In this document: piece after piece, positions 23,498 through 36,500 of the stretch
How positions within the stretch are numbered: the stretch's first letter is position 1
Layout: every line of letters begins with the position of its first letter
Source: Gordius sp. MW1
Lineage: Eukaryota; Nematomorpha; Gordioida; Gordea; Gordiidae
DNA: 64,000 nucleotides
NCBI GenBank assembly: GCA_964036665.1
Contig: CAXIYB010000001.1
Span: 496,001-560,000, forward strand
Reading direction: 5' to 3'
Position numbers and translations under genes: made by a program
Notes under the pieces: model-generated
What the model saw: only the letters and a program-made list of their open reading frames with translations
What the model was told of the DNA's origin: nothing
The model's database searches: none

Positions 23498-24530
23498 GTC
23501 CGTTGTCCGTCCGTTATCCGCCCGTTGTCCGTCTGTTGTCCGTCCGTTGTCCGTCCGTTGTCCGTTCGTTGTCCGTTCGTTGTCCTTCCGTTGTCCTTCC
23601 GTTGTCCTTCCGTTGTCCGTCCGTTGTCCGTCTGATGTCCTTCCGTTGTCCGTCCGTTGTCCGTCCGTTGTCCGCCCGTTGTCCGTCCGTTGTCCGTCCG
23701 TTGTCCGTCTGATGTCCTTCCGTTGTCCGTCCGTTGTCCTTCCGTTGTCCGTCCGTTGTCCTTCCGTTGTCCGTCCGTTGTCCGTCCGTTGTCCGTCTGA
23801 TGTCCTTTTGTTGTCCTTCCGTTGTCCGTCCCTTGTCCGTCTGATGTCCTTTTGTTGTCCTTCCGTTGTCCGTCCGTTGTCCGTCTGATGTCCTTCCGTT
23901 GTCCGTCCGTTGTCCGCCCGTTGTCCTTCCGTTGTCCGTCCGTTGTCCTTCCGTTGTCCGTCCGTTGTCCGTCTGATGTCATTTTGTTGTCCGTCCGTTG
24001 TCCGTCTGATGTCCTTTTGTTGTCCTTCCGTTGTCCGTCCGTTGTCCGTCTGATGTCCTTCCGTTGTCCATCCGTTGTCCGTCCCTTGTCCGTCTCATGT
24101 CCTTCCGTTGTCCGTCCGTTGTCCGCCCGTTGTCCGCCCGTTGTCCGCCCGTTGTCCTTCCGTTGTCCGTTCGTTGTCCGTTCGTTGTCCGTTCGTTGTC
24201 CGTCTGATGTCCTTTTGTTGTCCTTCCGTTGTCCGTCCGTTGTCCGTCTGATGTCCTTCCGTTGTCCGTCCGTTGTCCGCCCGTTGTCATTCCGTTGTCC
24301 TTCCGTTGTCCGTCCGATGTCCGCCCGTTGTCCTTCCGTTGTCCTTCCGTTGTCCGTCCGTTGTCCGTCCGTTGTCCGTCCGTTGTCCGTCTGATGTCCT
24401 TCCGTTGTCCGTCCGTTGTCCGCCCGTTGTCCTTCCGTTGTCCTTCCGTTGTCCTTCCGTTGTCCTTCCGTTGTCCTTCCGTTGTACGTCCGTTGTCCGT
24501 CTGATGTCATTTTGTTGTCCGTCCGTTGTC
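23498..24530 (+). repeat. 11-bp satellite array containing the unit C deletion junction
   Basis: Up to about 24,125 this follows unit B from 10,361. From about 24,165 it follows unit B from about 17,110. The change falls in a run of TTGTCCGCCCG units, which occur at both parental positions, so a homologous unequal exchange is likely. Confidence 0.93.
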
Positions 24531-24647
24531 AGCCCGTTTTCGAGACGAGACGAGACCGAGATTTTTCTCGGTTTTTCCGCATCACTATAACTCGCTGCCA
24601 AACCACCTTAGCCGATTTTCGTTAATCATGTCCGCCATAGGTTGACG
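24531..24647 (+). repeat. 117-bp passenger sequence with hairpin, copy 2
   Basis: Same length and apparently the same sequence as the copy at 17476, offset 7,055 bp. The stem-loop arms are at 24555-24561 and 24566-24572. Confidence 0.85.
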
Positions 24648-26379
24648 TTGTCCGCCCGTTGTCCTTCCGTTGTCCTTCCGTTGTCCGTCTGTTGTCCTTT
24701 CGTTGTCCGCCCGTTGTCCGTCCGTTGTCCGCCCGTTGTCCGCCCGTTGTCCTTCCGTTGTCCGTCCGTTGTCCTTCCGTTGTCCGTCCGTTGTCCGTTT
24801 GATGTCCTTTTGTTGTCCGTCCGTTGTCCGTCCGTCGTCCTTCCGTTGTCCGCCCGTTGTCCGTTCGTTGTCCGTTCGTTGTCCGTTCGTTGTCCGTCTG
24901 ATGTCCTTTTGTTGTCCTTCCGTTGTCCGTCCGTTGTCCGTCTGATGTCCTTCCGTTGTCCGTCCGTTGTCCGCCCGTTGTCATTCCGTTGTCCTTCCGT
25001 TGTCCGTCCGTTGTCCGCCCGTTGTCCTTCCGTTGTCCTTCCGTTGTCCGTCCGTTGTCCTTCCGTTGTCCGTCCGTTGTCCGTCTGATGTCCTTCCGTT
25101 GTCCGTCCGTTGTCCGCCCGTTGTCCTTCCGTTGTCCTTCCGTTGTCCTTCCGTTGTCCTTCCGTTGTCCTTCCGTTGTCCGTCCGTTGTCCGTCTGATG
25201 TCATTTTGTTGTCCGTCCGTTGTCCGCCCGTTGTCCATCCGTTGTCCTTCCGTTGTCCTTCCGTTGTCCTTCCGTTGTCCGTCCGTTGTCCGCCCGTTGT
25301 CCTTCCGTTGTCCTTCCGTTGTCCGTCCGTTGTCCTTCCGTTGTCCGTCAGATGTCCTTTTGTTGTCTGTCCGTTGTCCGTTCGTTGTCCGTTCGTTGTC
25401 CGTCCGTTGTCCGCCCGTTGTCCTTCCGTTGTCCTTCCGTTGTCCGTCGGTTGTCCGTCCGTTGTCCTTCCGTTGTCCGTCAGATGTCCTTTTGTTGTCT
25501 GTCCGTTGTCCGTTTGTTGTCCGTTCGTTGTCCGTCCGTTGTCCTTCCGTTGTCCTTCCGTTGTCCGTTCGTTGTCCGTCCGTTGTCCGTCCGTTGTCCT
25601 TCCGTTGTCCGTCCGTTGTCCGTCCGTTGTCCGTCCGTTGTCCGTTCGTTGTCCGTCCGTTGTCCGTCTGATGTCCTTCCGTTGTCCGTCCGTTGTCCGC
25701 CCGTTGTCCTTCCGTTGTCCTTCCGTTGTACGTCCGTTGTCCTTCCGTTGTCCTTCCGTTGTACGTCCGTTGTCCGTCTGATGTCATTTTGTTGTCCGTC
25801 CGTTGTCCGCCCGTTGTCCATCCGTTGTCCTTCCGTTGTCCGTCTGATGTCATTTTGTTGTCCGTCCGTTGTCCGTCCGTTGTCCGTCCGTTGTCCGTTT
25901 GTTGTCCGTCCGTTGTCCGTCTGATGTCCTTTTGTTGTCTGTCCGTTGACCGTTCGTTGTCCGTTCGTTGTCCGTTCGTTGTCCGTTCGTTGTCCGTCTG
26001 ATGTCCTTTTGTTGTCCTTCCGTTGTCCGTCCGTTGTCCGTCTGATGTCCGCTCGTTGTCCTTCCGTTGTCCGTCCGTTGTCCGCCCGTTGTCCTTCCGT
26101 TGTCCTTCCGTTGTCCGTCCGATGTCCTTCCGTTGTCCGTCCGTTGTCCGTCTGATGTCCTTTTGTTGTCCGTCCGTTGTCCGTCTGATGTCCTTTTGTT
26201 GTCCTTCCGTTGTCCGTCCGTTGTCCGTCTGATGTCCTTCCGTTGTCCATATGTCCGTCCCTTGTCCATCTGATGTCCTTCCGTTGTCCGTCCGTTGTCC
26301 GTCTAATGTCCTTCCGTTGTCCGTCCGTTGTCCGTCCGTTGTCCGTCTGATGTCCTTCCGTTGTCCGTCCGTTGTCCAT
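24648..26379 (+). repeat. 11-bp satellite array, end of unit C
   Basis: Satellite matching 17,593-19,324 at offset 7,055, including the rare TTGACCGTTCG unit near 25,950 and the short unit near 26,250. Confidence 0.95.
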
Positions 26380-26947
26380 CAAGAGGCTACAAGTTTGAAT
26401 CCCGGAGAGTATTCTGTTCTTGTTAATAACATTGATAATATGACTTTTTAGCCGTCCGCTGAAATTTTCACGAAGCCTATATGGTTGAACAAAAAAATTT
26501 AAAAAATTTTCAAGTCGAAAAAATTTTTTTTTTCGGAATTCACCTCTGATATCGAAAATTTTCATGAGGCCTATATGGTGTTACAAAAAAATTGAAAAAA
26601 TTTTGAGGTCGAAAAAATATTTTCTGATCAAAAAAATTTTTTTTACGGAATTCACTTCTGATATCAAAAATTTTCATGAGGCCTATATGGTTGAACAAAA
26701 AAATGGAAAAAAATTTGAGGTCGAAAAAAATATTTTTTGATAAAAAAAATTTAATAAATTGCATAGCACGGAGGGACGACGGAGGGACGACGGACGGACG
26801 ACGGACGGACGACGGAGAGACGACGGAGGGAGGACGGACGGACAACGGAGGGACGACGGACCGTCCGTTGTCCGTCAGGAGGCAACAAGTTTGAATCCGT
26901 GAGAGTATTCTGTTGATAATATGACTTTTTGGCCGTCCGCTGGCTAC
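26380..26947 (+). repeat. AT-rich module, copy 5 (568-bp class)
   Basis: Offset 7,055 bp from copy 3, with the same CAAGAGG start and the same two-unit-shorter purine block. Confidence 0.92.
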
Positions 26948-29900
26948 GTCCGTTGTCCGTCCGTTGTCCGCCCGTTGTCCGTCTGTTGTCCGTCCGTTGT
27001 CCGTCCGTTGTCCGTTCGTTGTCCGTTCGTTGTCCTTCCGTTGTCCTTCCGTTGTCCTTCCGTTGTCCGTCCGTTGTCCGTCTGATGTCCTTCCGTTGTC
27101 CGTCCGTTGTCCGTCCATTGTCCGCCCGTTGTCCTTCCGTTGTCCGTCCGTTGTCCGTCCGTTGTCCGTCTGATGTCCTTCCGTTGTCCGTCCGTTGTCC
27201 TTCCGTTGTCCATCCGTTGTCCGTCCGTTGTCCGTCCGTTGTCCGTCTGATGTCCTTCCGTTGTCCGTCCGTTGTCCGTCCGTTGTCCGTCCGTTGTCCG
27301 TCCGTTGTCCGTCCGTTGTCCGTCCGTTGTCCTTCCGTTGTCCGTCCGTTGTCCTTCCGTTGTCCGTCCGTTGTCCGTCTGATGTCCTTTTGTTGTCCGT
27401 CCTTGTCCGTCCGTTGTCCGTTCGTTGTCCGTCCCTTGTCCGTCTGATGTCCTTTTGTTGTCCGTCCGTTGTCCGTCCGTTGTCCGTCCGTTGTCCGTCT
27501 GATGTCCTTCCGTTGTCCGTCCGTTGTCCGTCTGTTGTCCCTCTCATGTCCTTCCGTTGTCCGTCCGTTGTCCGTTCGTTGTCCGCCCGTTGTCCTTCCG
27601 TTGTCCTTCAGTTGTCCGTCCGTTGTCCTTCCGTTGTCCTTCCGTTGTCCGTCCGTTGTCCGTCCGTTGTCCTTCCGTTGTCCGTCAGATGTCCTTTTGT
27701 TGTCTGTCCGTTGTCCGTTTGTTGTCGGTTCGTTGTCCGCCCGTTGTCCTTCCGTTGTCCTTCCGTTGTCCGTCCGTTGTCCTTCCGTTGTCCTTCCGTT
27801 GTCCTTCCGTTGTCCTTCCGTTGTCCGTCCGTTGTCCGTCTGATGTCCTTCCGTTGTCCGTCCGTTGTCCGTCCGTTGTCCGTCCGTTGTCCGTCTGATG
27901 TCCTTCCGTTGTCCGTCCGTTGTCCGTCCGTTATCCCTCTCATGTCCTTCCGTTGTCCGTCCGTTGTCCGTTCGTTGTCCGCCCGTTGTCCTTCCGTTGT
28001 CCTTCAGTTGTCCGTCCGTTGTCCTTCCGTTGTCCGTCCGTTGTCCGTCTGATGTCCTTTTGTTGTCCGTCCGTTGTCCGTCTGATGTCCTTTTGTTGTC
28101 CTTCCGTTGTCCGTCCGTTGTCCGTCTGATGTCCTTCCGTTGTCCATCCGTTGTCCGTCCCTTGTCTGTCTGATGTCCTTCCGTTGTCCGTCCGTTGTCC
28201 GCCCGTTGTCCTTCCGTTGTCCTTCCGTTGTCCTTCCGTTGTCCGTCCGTTGTCCGTCCGTTGTCCTTCCGTTGTCCTTCCGTTGTCCGTTCGTTGTCCG
28301 TCGGTTGTCCGTTCGTTGTCCGTCCGTTGTCCGTTCGTTGTCCGTCCGTTGTCCGTCTGATGTCCTTCCGTTGTCCGTCCGTTGTCCGTCCCTTGTCCGT
28401 CTGATGTCCTTCCGTTGTCCTTCCGTTGTCCGTCCGTTGGACGTCTGATGTCCTTCCGTTGTCCGTCCGTTGTCCGTCCGTTGTCCGTCCGTTGTCCGTC
28501 CGTTGTCCGTCCGTTGTCCGCCCGTTGTCCGTCCGTTCTCCTTCCGTTGTCCGTCCGTTGTCCTTCCGTTGTCCGTCTGATGTCCTTTTGTTGTCCGTCC
28601 GTTGTCCGTCCGTTGTCCCTTCTTTGTCCGTCCCTTGTCCGTCTGATGTCCTTTTGTTGTCCGTCCGTTGTCCGTTCGTTGTCCGTTCGTTGTCCGTTCG
28701 TTGTCCGTCTGATGTCCTTTTGTTGTCCTTCCGTTGTCCGTTCGTTGTCCGTCTGATGTCCTTCCGTTGTCCGTCCGTTGTCCGCCCGTTGTCCTTCCGT
28801 TGTCCTTCCGTTGTCCTTCCGTTGTCCGTCTGATGTCCGCCCGTTGTCCTTCCGTTGTCCGTCCGTTGTCCGCCCGTTGTGCTTCCGTTGTCCTTCCGTT
28901 GTCCGTCCGTTGTCCTTCCGTTGTCCGTCCGTTGTCCGTTCGTTGTCCGTTCGTTGTCCGCCCGTTGTCCTTCCGTTGTCCTTCCGTTGTCCGTCCGTTG
29001 TCCGTCCGTTGTCCGTCCGTTGTCCTTCCGTTGTCCGTCAGATGTCCTTTTGTTGTCTGTCCGTTGTCCGTTTGTTGTCCGTTCGTTGTCCGCCCGTTGT
29101 CCTTCCGTTGTCCTTCCGTTGTCCGTCCGTTGTCCTTCCGTAGTCCTTCCGTTGTCCTTCCGTTGTCCTTCCGTTGTCCGTCCGTTGTCCGTCTGATGTC
29201 CTTCCGTTGTCCGTCCGTTGTCCGTCCGTTGTCCGTCCGTTGTCCGTCTGATGTCCTTCCGTTGTCTGTCCGTTGTCCGTTCGTTGTCCGTCTGATGTCC
29301 TTTTGTTGTCCGTCCGTTGTCCGTCCGTTGTCCGTTCGTTGTCCGTCCGATGTCCGTCTGATGTCCTTTTGTTGTCTGTCCGTTGTCCGTTCGTTGTCCG
29401 TCTGATGTCCTTTTGTTGTCCGTCCGTTGTCCGTCCGTTGTCCGCCCGTTGTCCTTCCGTTGTCCGTCCGTTGTCCGTCCGTTGTCCGCCCGTTGTCCTT
29501 CCGTTGTCCGTCCGTTGTCCGTCCGTTGTCCGTCTGATGTCCTTTTGTTGTCCGTCCGTTGTCCGCCCGTTGTCGTTCCGTTGTCCTTCCGTTGTCCGTC
29601 CGTTGTCCGTCCGTTGTCCTTCCGTTGTCCTTCCGTTGTCCTTCCGTTGTCCGCCCGTTGTCCTTCCGTTGTCCTTCCGTTGTCCGTCCGTTGTCCGTCT
29701 GATGTCATTTTGTTGTCCGTCCGTTGTCCGTCCGTTGTCCGTTCGTTGTCCGTCCGTTGTCCGTCTGATGTCCTTTTGTTGTCTGTCCGTTGTCCGTTCG
29801 TTGTCCGTTCGTTGTCCGTTCGTTGTCCGTCCGTTGTCCGCCCGTTGTCCGTCTGTTGTCCGTCCGTTGTCCGTCCGTTGTCCGTCTGATGTCCTTCCGT

Positions 29901-29984
29901 TGTCCGTCCGTTGTCCGTCCGTTGTCCGTCCCTTGTCCGTCTGATGTCCTTCCGTTGTCCGTCCGTTGTCCGTCCGTTGTCCAT
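26948..29984 (+). repeat. 11-bp satellite array, junction of units C and D
   Basis: Satellite matching 19,893-22,907, with one 22-bp (two-unit) insertion near 28,480 that changes the offset from 7,055 to 7,077. A CCGTAGTCC substitution near 29,141 is private to this copy. Confidence 0.95.
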
Positions 29985-30574
29985 CAGGAGGCTACAAGTT
30001 TGAATCCCGGAGAGTATTCTGTTCTTGTTAATAACATTGATAATATGACTTTTTAGCCGTCCGCTGAAATTTTCACGAAGCCTATATGGTTGAACAAAAA
30101 AATTTAAAAAATTTTCAAGTCGAAAAAATTTTTTTTTTCGGAATTCACCTCTGATATCGAAAATTTTCATGAGGCCTATATGGTGTTACAAAAAAATTGA
30201 AAAAATTTTGAGGTCGAAAAAATATTTTCTGATCAAAAAAATTTTTTTTACGGAATTCACTTCTGATATCAAAAATTTTCATGAGGCCTATATGGTTGAA
30301 CAAAAAAATGGAAAAAAATTTGAGGTCGAAAAAAATATTTTTTGATAAAAAAAATTTAATAAATTGCATAGCACGGAGGGACGACGGAGGGACGACGGAG
30401 AAACGACGGAGGGACGACGGAGGGACGACGGACGGACGACGGAGAGACGACGGAGGGAGGACGGACGGACAACGGAGGGACGACGGACCGTCCGTTGTCC
30501 GTCAGGAGGCAACAAGTTTGAATCCGTGAGAGTATTCTGTTGATAATATGACTTTTTGGCCGTCCGCTGGCTAC
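29985..30574 (+). repeat. AT-rich module, copy 6 (590-bp class)
   Basis: Offset 20,214 bp from copy 2 and 7,077 bp from copy 4. It has the full 590-bp layout. Confidence 0.92.
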
Positions 30575-33500
30575 GTCCGTTGTCCGTCCGTTATCCGCCC
30601 GTTGTCCGTCTGTTGTCCGTCCGTTGTCCGTCCGTTGTCCGTTCGTTGTCCGTTCGTTGTCCTTCCGTTGTCCTTCCGTTGTCCTTCCGTTGTCCGTCCG
30701 TTGTCCGTCTGATGTCCTTCCGTTGTCCGTCCGTTGTCCGTCCGTTGTCCGCCCGTTGTCCGTCCGTTGTCCGTCCGTTGTCCGTCTGATGTCCTTCCGT
30801 TGTCCGTCCGTTGTCCTTCCGTTGTCCGTCCGTTGTCCTTCCGTTGTCCGTCCGTTGTCCGTCCGTTGTCCGTCTGATGTCCTTTTGTTGTCCTTCCGTT
30901 GTCCGTCCCTTGTCCGTCTGATGTCCTTTTGTTGTCCTTCCGTTGTCCGTCCGTTGTCCGTCTGATGTCCTTCCGTTGTCCGTCCGTTGTCCGCCCGTTG
31001 TCCTTCCGTTGTCCGTCCGTTGTCCTTCCGTTGTCCGTCCGTTGTCCGTCTGATGTCATTTTGTTGTCCGTCCGTTGTCCGTCTGATGTCCTTTTGTTGT
31101 CCTTCCGTTGTCCGTCCGTTGTCCGTCTGATGTCCTTCCGTTGTCCATCCGTTGTCCGTCCCTTGTCCGTCTCATGTCCTTCCGTTGTCCGTCCGTTGTC
31201 CGCCCGTTGTCCGCCCGTTGTCCTTCCGTTGTCCTTCCGTTGTCCTTCCGTTGTCCGTCCGTTGTCCGTCCGTTGTCCTTCCGTTGTCCTTCCGTTGTCC
31301 GTTCGTTGTCCGTCTGTTGTCCTTTCGTTGTCCGCCCGTTGTCCGTCCGTTGTCCGTCCGTTGTCCGTCCGTTGTCCGCCCGTTGTCCTTCCGTTGTCCT
31401 TCCGTTGTCCTTCCGTTGTCCGTCCGTTGTCCGTCCGTTGTCCTTCCGTTGTCCTTCCGTTGTCCGTTCGTTGTCCGTCTGTTGTCCTTTCGTTGTCCGC
31501 CCGTTGTCCGTCCGTTGTCCGTCCGTTGTCCGTCCGTTGTCCGCCCGTTGTCCTTCCGTTGTCCGTTCGTTGTCCGTTCGTTGTCCGTTCGTTGTCCGTC
31601 TGATGTCCTTTTGTTGTCCTTCCGTTGTCCGTCCGTTGTCCGTCTGATGTCCTTCCGTTGTCCGTCCGTTGTCCGCCCGTTGTCATTCCGTTGTCCTTCC
31701 GTTGTCCGTCCGTTGTCCGCCCGTTGTCCTTCCGTTGTCCTTCCGTTGTCCGTCTGATGTCCTTTTGTTGTCCGTCCGTTGTCCGTCTGATGTCCTTTTG
31801 TTGTCCTTCCGTTGTCCGTCCGTTGTCCGTCTGATGTCCTTCCGTTGTCCATCCGTTGTCCGTCTCTTGTCCGTCTCATGTCCTTCCGTTGTCCGTCCGT
31901 TGTCCGCCCGTTGTCCGCCCGTTGTCCTTCCGTTGTCCTTCCGTTGTCCGTCCGTTGTCCGTCTGATGTCCTTCCGTTGTCCGTCCGTTGTCCGCCCGTT
32001 GTCCGCCCGTTGTCCGTCCGTTGTCCGTCCGTTGTCCGTCCGTTGTCCGTCCGTTGTCCGTCCGTTGTCCGTCCGTTGTCTGTCTGTTGTCCGTCCGTTG
32101 TCCGTCCGTTGTCCGTCCGTTGTCCGTCCGTTGTCCGTCCGTTGTCCGTCCGTTGTCCGTCCGTTGTCCGCCCGTTGTCCATCCGTTGTCCTTCCGTTGT
32201 CCTTCCGTTGTCCGTCCGTTGTCCCTCCGTTGTCCGTCCGTTGTCCGTCCGTTGTCCGTCCGTTGTCCGCCCGTTGTCCTTCCGTTGTCCGTCCGTTGTC
32301 CGTCCGTTTTCCGTCTGATGTCCTTCCGTTGTCCGTCCGTTGTCGGCCCGTTGTCCTTCCGTTGTCCGTCCGTTGTCCGTCCGTTGTCCGTCCGTTGTCG
32401 GCCCGTTGTCCTTCCGTTGTCCTTCCGTTGTCCTTCCGTTGTCCGTCCGTTGTCCGTCTGATGTCCTTCCGTTGTCCTTCCGTTGTCCGTCCGTTGTCCG
32501 CCCGTTGTCCGTCCGTTGTCCGTCCGTTGTCCGTCCGTTGTCCGCCCGTTGTCCTTCCGTTGTCCGTCCGTTGTCCGTCCGTTGTCCGTCTGATGTCCTT
32601 CCGTTGTCCGTCCGTTGTCCGCCCGTTGTCCTTCCGTTGTCCGTCCGTTGTCCGTCTGATGTCCTTTTGTTGTCCTTCCGTTGTCCTTCCGTTGTCCTTC
32701 CGTTGTCCGTCCGTTGTCCGTCCGTTGTCCTTCCGTTGTCCTTCCGTTGTCCTTCCGTTGTCCTTCCGTTGTCCGTCCGTTGTCCGTCTGATGTCATTTT
32801 GTTGTCCGTCCGTTGTCCGCCCGTTGTCCTTCCGTTGTCCGTCCGTTGTCCGTCTGATGTCCTTTTGTTGTCCTTCCGTTGTCCTTCCGTTGTCCGTCCG
32901 TTGTCCTTCCGTTGTCCTTCCGTTGTCCTTCCGTTGTCCTTCCGTTGTCCTTCCGTTGTCCGTCCGTTGTCCGTCTGATGTCCTTCCGTTGTCCTTCCGT
33001 TGTCCGCCCGTTGTCCTTCCGTTGTCCTTCCGTTGTCCGTCCGTTGTCCTTCCGTTGTCCGTCCGTTGTCCGTCCGTTGTCCGTCCGTTGTCCGCCCGTT
33101 GTCCGTCCGTTGTCCGTCCGTTCTCCTTCCGTTGTCCGTCCGTTGTCCTTCCGTTGTCCGTCTGATGTCCTTTTGTTGTCCGTCCGTTGTCCGTCCGTTG
33201 TCCGTTCTTTGTCCGTCCCTTGTCCGTCTGATGTCCTTTTGTTGTCCGTCCGTTGTCCGTTCGTTGTCCGTTCGTTGTCCGTTCGTTGTCCGTCAGATGT
33301 CCTTTTGTTGTCTGTCCGTTGTCCGTTTGTTGTCCGTTCGTTGTCCGCCCGTTGTCCTTCCGTTGTCCTTCCGTTGTCCGTCCGTTGTCCTTCCGTTGTC
33401 CTTCCGTTGTCCTTCCGTTGTCCTTCCGTTGTCCGTCCGTTGTCCGTCTGATGTCATTTTGTTGTCCGTCCGTTGTCCGTCCGTTGTCCGTCCTTTGTCC

Positions 33501-36500
33501 GCCCGTTGTCCGTCCGTTGTCCTTCCGTTGTCCTTCCGTTGTCCGTTCGTTGTCCGTCCGTTGTCCGTCTGATGTCCTTCCGTTGTCCGTCCGTTGTCCG
33601 TCCGTTGTCCGCCCGTTGTCCTTCCGTTGTCCTTCCGTTGTCCGTCCGTTGTCCGTCTGATGTCCTTCCGTTGTCCGTCCGTTGTCCGTCCGTTGTCCGC
33701 CCGTTGTCCGTCCGTTGTCCGTCCGTAGTCCTTCCGTTGTCCGTCCGTTGTCCTTCCGTTGTCCGTCCGTTGTCCGTCTGATGTCCTTTTGTTGTCCGTC
33801 CTTGTCCGTCCGTTGTCCGTTCGTTGTCCGTCCCTTGTCCGTCTGATGTCCTTTTGTTGTCCGTCCGTTGTCCGTTCGTTGTCCGTTCGTTGTCCGTTCG
33901 TTGTCCGTCTGATGTCCTTTTGTTGTCCTTCCGTTGTCCGTTCGTTGTCCGTCTGATGTCCTTCCGTTGTCCGTCCGTTGTCCGCCCGTTGTCCTTCCGT
34001 TGTCCTTCCGTTGTCCGTCCGTTGTCCGTCCGTTGTCCGCCCGTTGTCCTTCCGTTGTCCTTCCGTTGTCCGTCCGTTGTCCTTTCGTTGTCCGTCCGTT
34101 GTCCGTCCGTTGTCCGTTCGTTGTCCGTTCGTTGTCCGCCCGTTGTCCTTCCGTTGTCCTTCCGTTGTCCGTCCGTTGTCCTTCCGTTGTCCGTCCGTTG
34201 TCCGTCTGATGTCCTTTTGTTGTCCGTCCGTTGTCCGTCTGATGTCCTTTTGTTGTCCTTCCGTTGTCCGTCCGTTGTCCGTCTGATGTCCTTCCGTTGT
34301 CCATCCGTTGTCCGTCCCTTGTCCGTCTGATGTCCTTCCGTTGTCCTTTCGTTGTCCGTTCGTTGTCCGTCTGATGTCCTTTTGTTGTCCTTCCGTTGTC
34401 CGTCCGTTGTCCGTCTGATGTCCTTCCGTTGTCCGTCCGTTGTCCGCCCGTTGTCCTTCCGTTGTCCGTCCGTTGTCCTTCCGTTGTCCGTCCGTTGTCC
34501 GTCTGATGTCCTTTTGTTGTCCGTCCGTTGTCCGTCTGATGTCCTTTTGTTGTCCTTCCGTTGTCCGTCCGTTGTCCGTCTGATGTCCTTCCGTTGTCCA
34601 TCCGTTGTCCGTCTCTTGTCCGTCTCATGTCCTTCCGTTGTCCGTCCGTTGTCCGCCCGTTGTCCGCCCGTTGTCCTTCCGTTGTCCTTCCGTTGTCCGT
34701 CCGTTGTCCGTCTGATGTCCTTTTGTTGTCCGTCCGTTGTCCGTCTGATGTCCTTTTGTTGTCCTTCCGTTGTCCGTCCGTTGTCCGTCTGATGTCCTTC
34801 CGTTGTCCATCCGTTGTCCGTCCGTTGTCCGTCCGTTGTCCTTCCGTTGTCCTTCCGTTGTCCTTCCGTTGTCCTTCCGTTGTCCGTCCGTTGTCCGTCT
34901 GATGTCATTTTGTTGTCCGTCCGTTGTCCGCCCGTTGTCCGTCCGTTGTCCTTCCGTTGTCCTTCCGTTGTCCGTTCGTTGTCCGTCCGTTGTCCGTCTG
35001 ATGTCCTTCCGTTGTCCGTCCGTTGTCCGTCCGTTGTCCGCCCGTTGTCCTTCCGTTGTCCTTCCGTTGTCCGTCCGTTGTCCGTCCGTTGTCCTTCCGT
35101 TGTCCTTCCGTTGTCCGTCCGTTGTCCGTCTGATGTCCTTTTGTTGTCCGTCCGTTGTCCGTCCGTTGTCCGTCTGATGTCCTTCCGTTGTCCATCCGTT
35201 GTCCGTCCGTTGTCCGCCCGTTGTCCTTCCGTTGTCCTTCCGTTGTCCGTCCGTTGTCCGTCTGATGTCCTTTTGTTGTCCGTCCGTTGTCCGTCTGATG
35301 TCCTTTTGTTGTCCTTCCGTTGTCCGTCCGTTGTCCGTCTGATGTCCTTCCGTTGTCCATCCGTTGTCCGTCCGTTGTCCGTCCGTTGTCCTTCCGTTGT
35401 CCTTCCGTTGTCCTTCCGTTGTCCTTCCGTTGTCCGTCCGTTGTCCGTCTGATGTCATTTTGTTGTCCGTCCGTTGTCCGCCCGTTGTCCGTCCGTTGTC
35501 CTTCCGTTGTCCTTCCGTTGTCCGTTCGTTGTCCGTCCGTTGTCCGTCTGATGTCCTTCCGTTGTCCGTCCGTTGTCCGTCCGTTGTCCGCCCGTTGTCC
35601 TTCCGTTGTCCTTCCGTTGTCCGTCCGTTGTCCGTCCGTTGTCCTTCCGTTGTCCTTCCGTTGTCCTTCCGTTGTCCTTCCGTTGTCCGTCCGTTGTCCG
35701 TCTGATGTCATTTTGTTGTCCGTCCGTTGTCCGCCCGTTGTCCATCCGTTGTCCTTCCGTTGTCCTTCCGTTGTCCTTCCGTTGTCCGTCCGTTGTCCGC
35801 CCGTTGTCCTTCCGTTGTCCTTCCGTTGTCCGTCCGTTGTCCGTCCGTTGTCCGTCCGTTGTCCGTCCGTTGTCCTTCCGTTGTCCGTCCGTTGTCCGTT
35901 TGATGTCCTTTTGTTGTCCGTCCGTTGTCCGTCCGTTGTCCTTCCGTTGTCCTTCCGTTGTCCGCCCGTTGTCCGTTCGTTGTCCGTCCGTTGTCCGCCC
36001 GTTGTCCTTCCGTTGTCCTTCCGTTGTCCGTCCGTTGTCCTTTCGTTGTCCGTCCGTTGTCCGTCCGTTGTCCGTTCGTTGTCCGTTCGTTGTCCGCCCG
36101 TTGTCCGTCTGATGTCCTTCCGTTGTCCTTCCGTTGTCCTTCCGTTGTCCTTCCGTTGTCCGTCCGTTGTCCGTCCGTTGTCCTTCCGTTGTCCTTCCGT
36201 TGTCCGTTCGTTGTCCGTCTGTTGTCCTTTCGTTGTCCGCCCGTTGTCCGTCCGTTGTCCGTCCGTTGTCCGTCCGTTGTCCTTCCGTTGTCCTTCCGTT
36301 GTCCGTCCGTTGTCCGTCCGTTGTCCTTCCGTTGTCCGTCTGATGTCCTTTTGTTGTCTGTCCGTTGTCCGTCCGTTGTCCGTCCGTTGTCCGTCCGTTG
36401 TCCGCCCGTTGTCCTTCCGTTGTCCGTTCGTTGTCCGTTCGTTGTCCGTTCGTTGTCCGTCTGATGTCCTTTTGTTGTCCTTCCGTTGTCCGTCCGTTGT

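Larger units (their letters stand above)
20239..27293 (+). repeat. Higher-order repeat unit C (7.06 kb, internally deleted)
   Basis: Follows unit B from its start for about 3.9 kb (offset 13,137), then jumps to the last 3.1 kb of unit B (offset 7,055), losing 6,082 bp. It carries AT-rich modules 4 and 5 and passenger copy 2. Confidence 0.88.
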
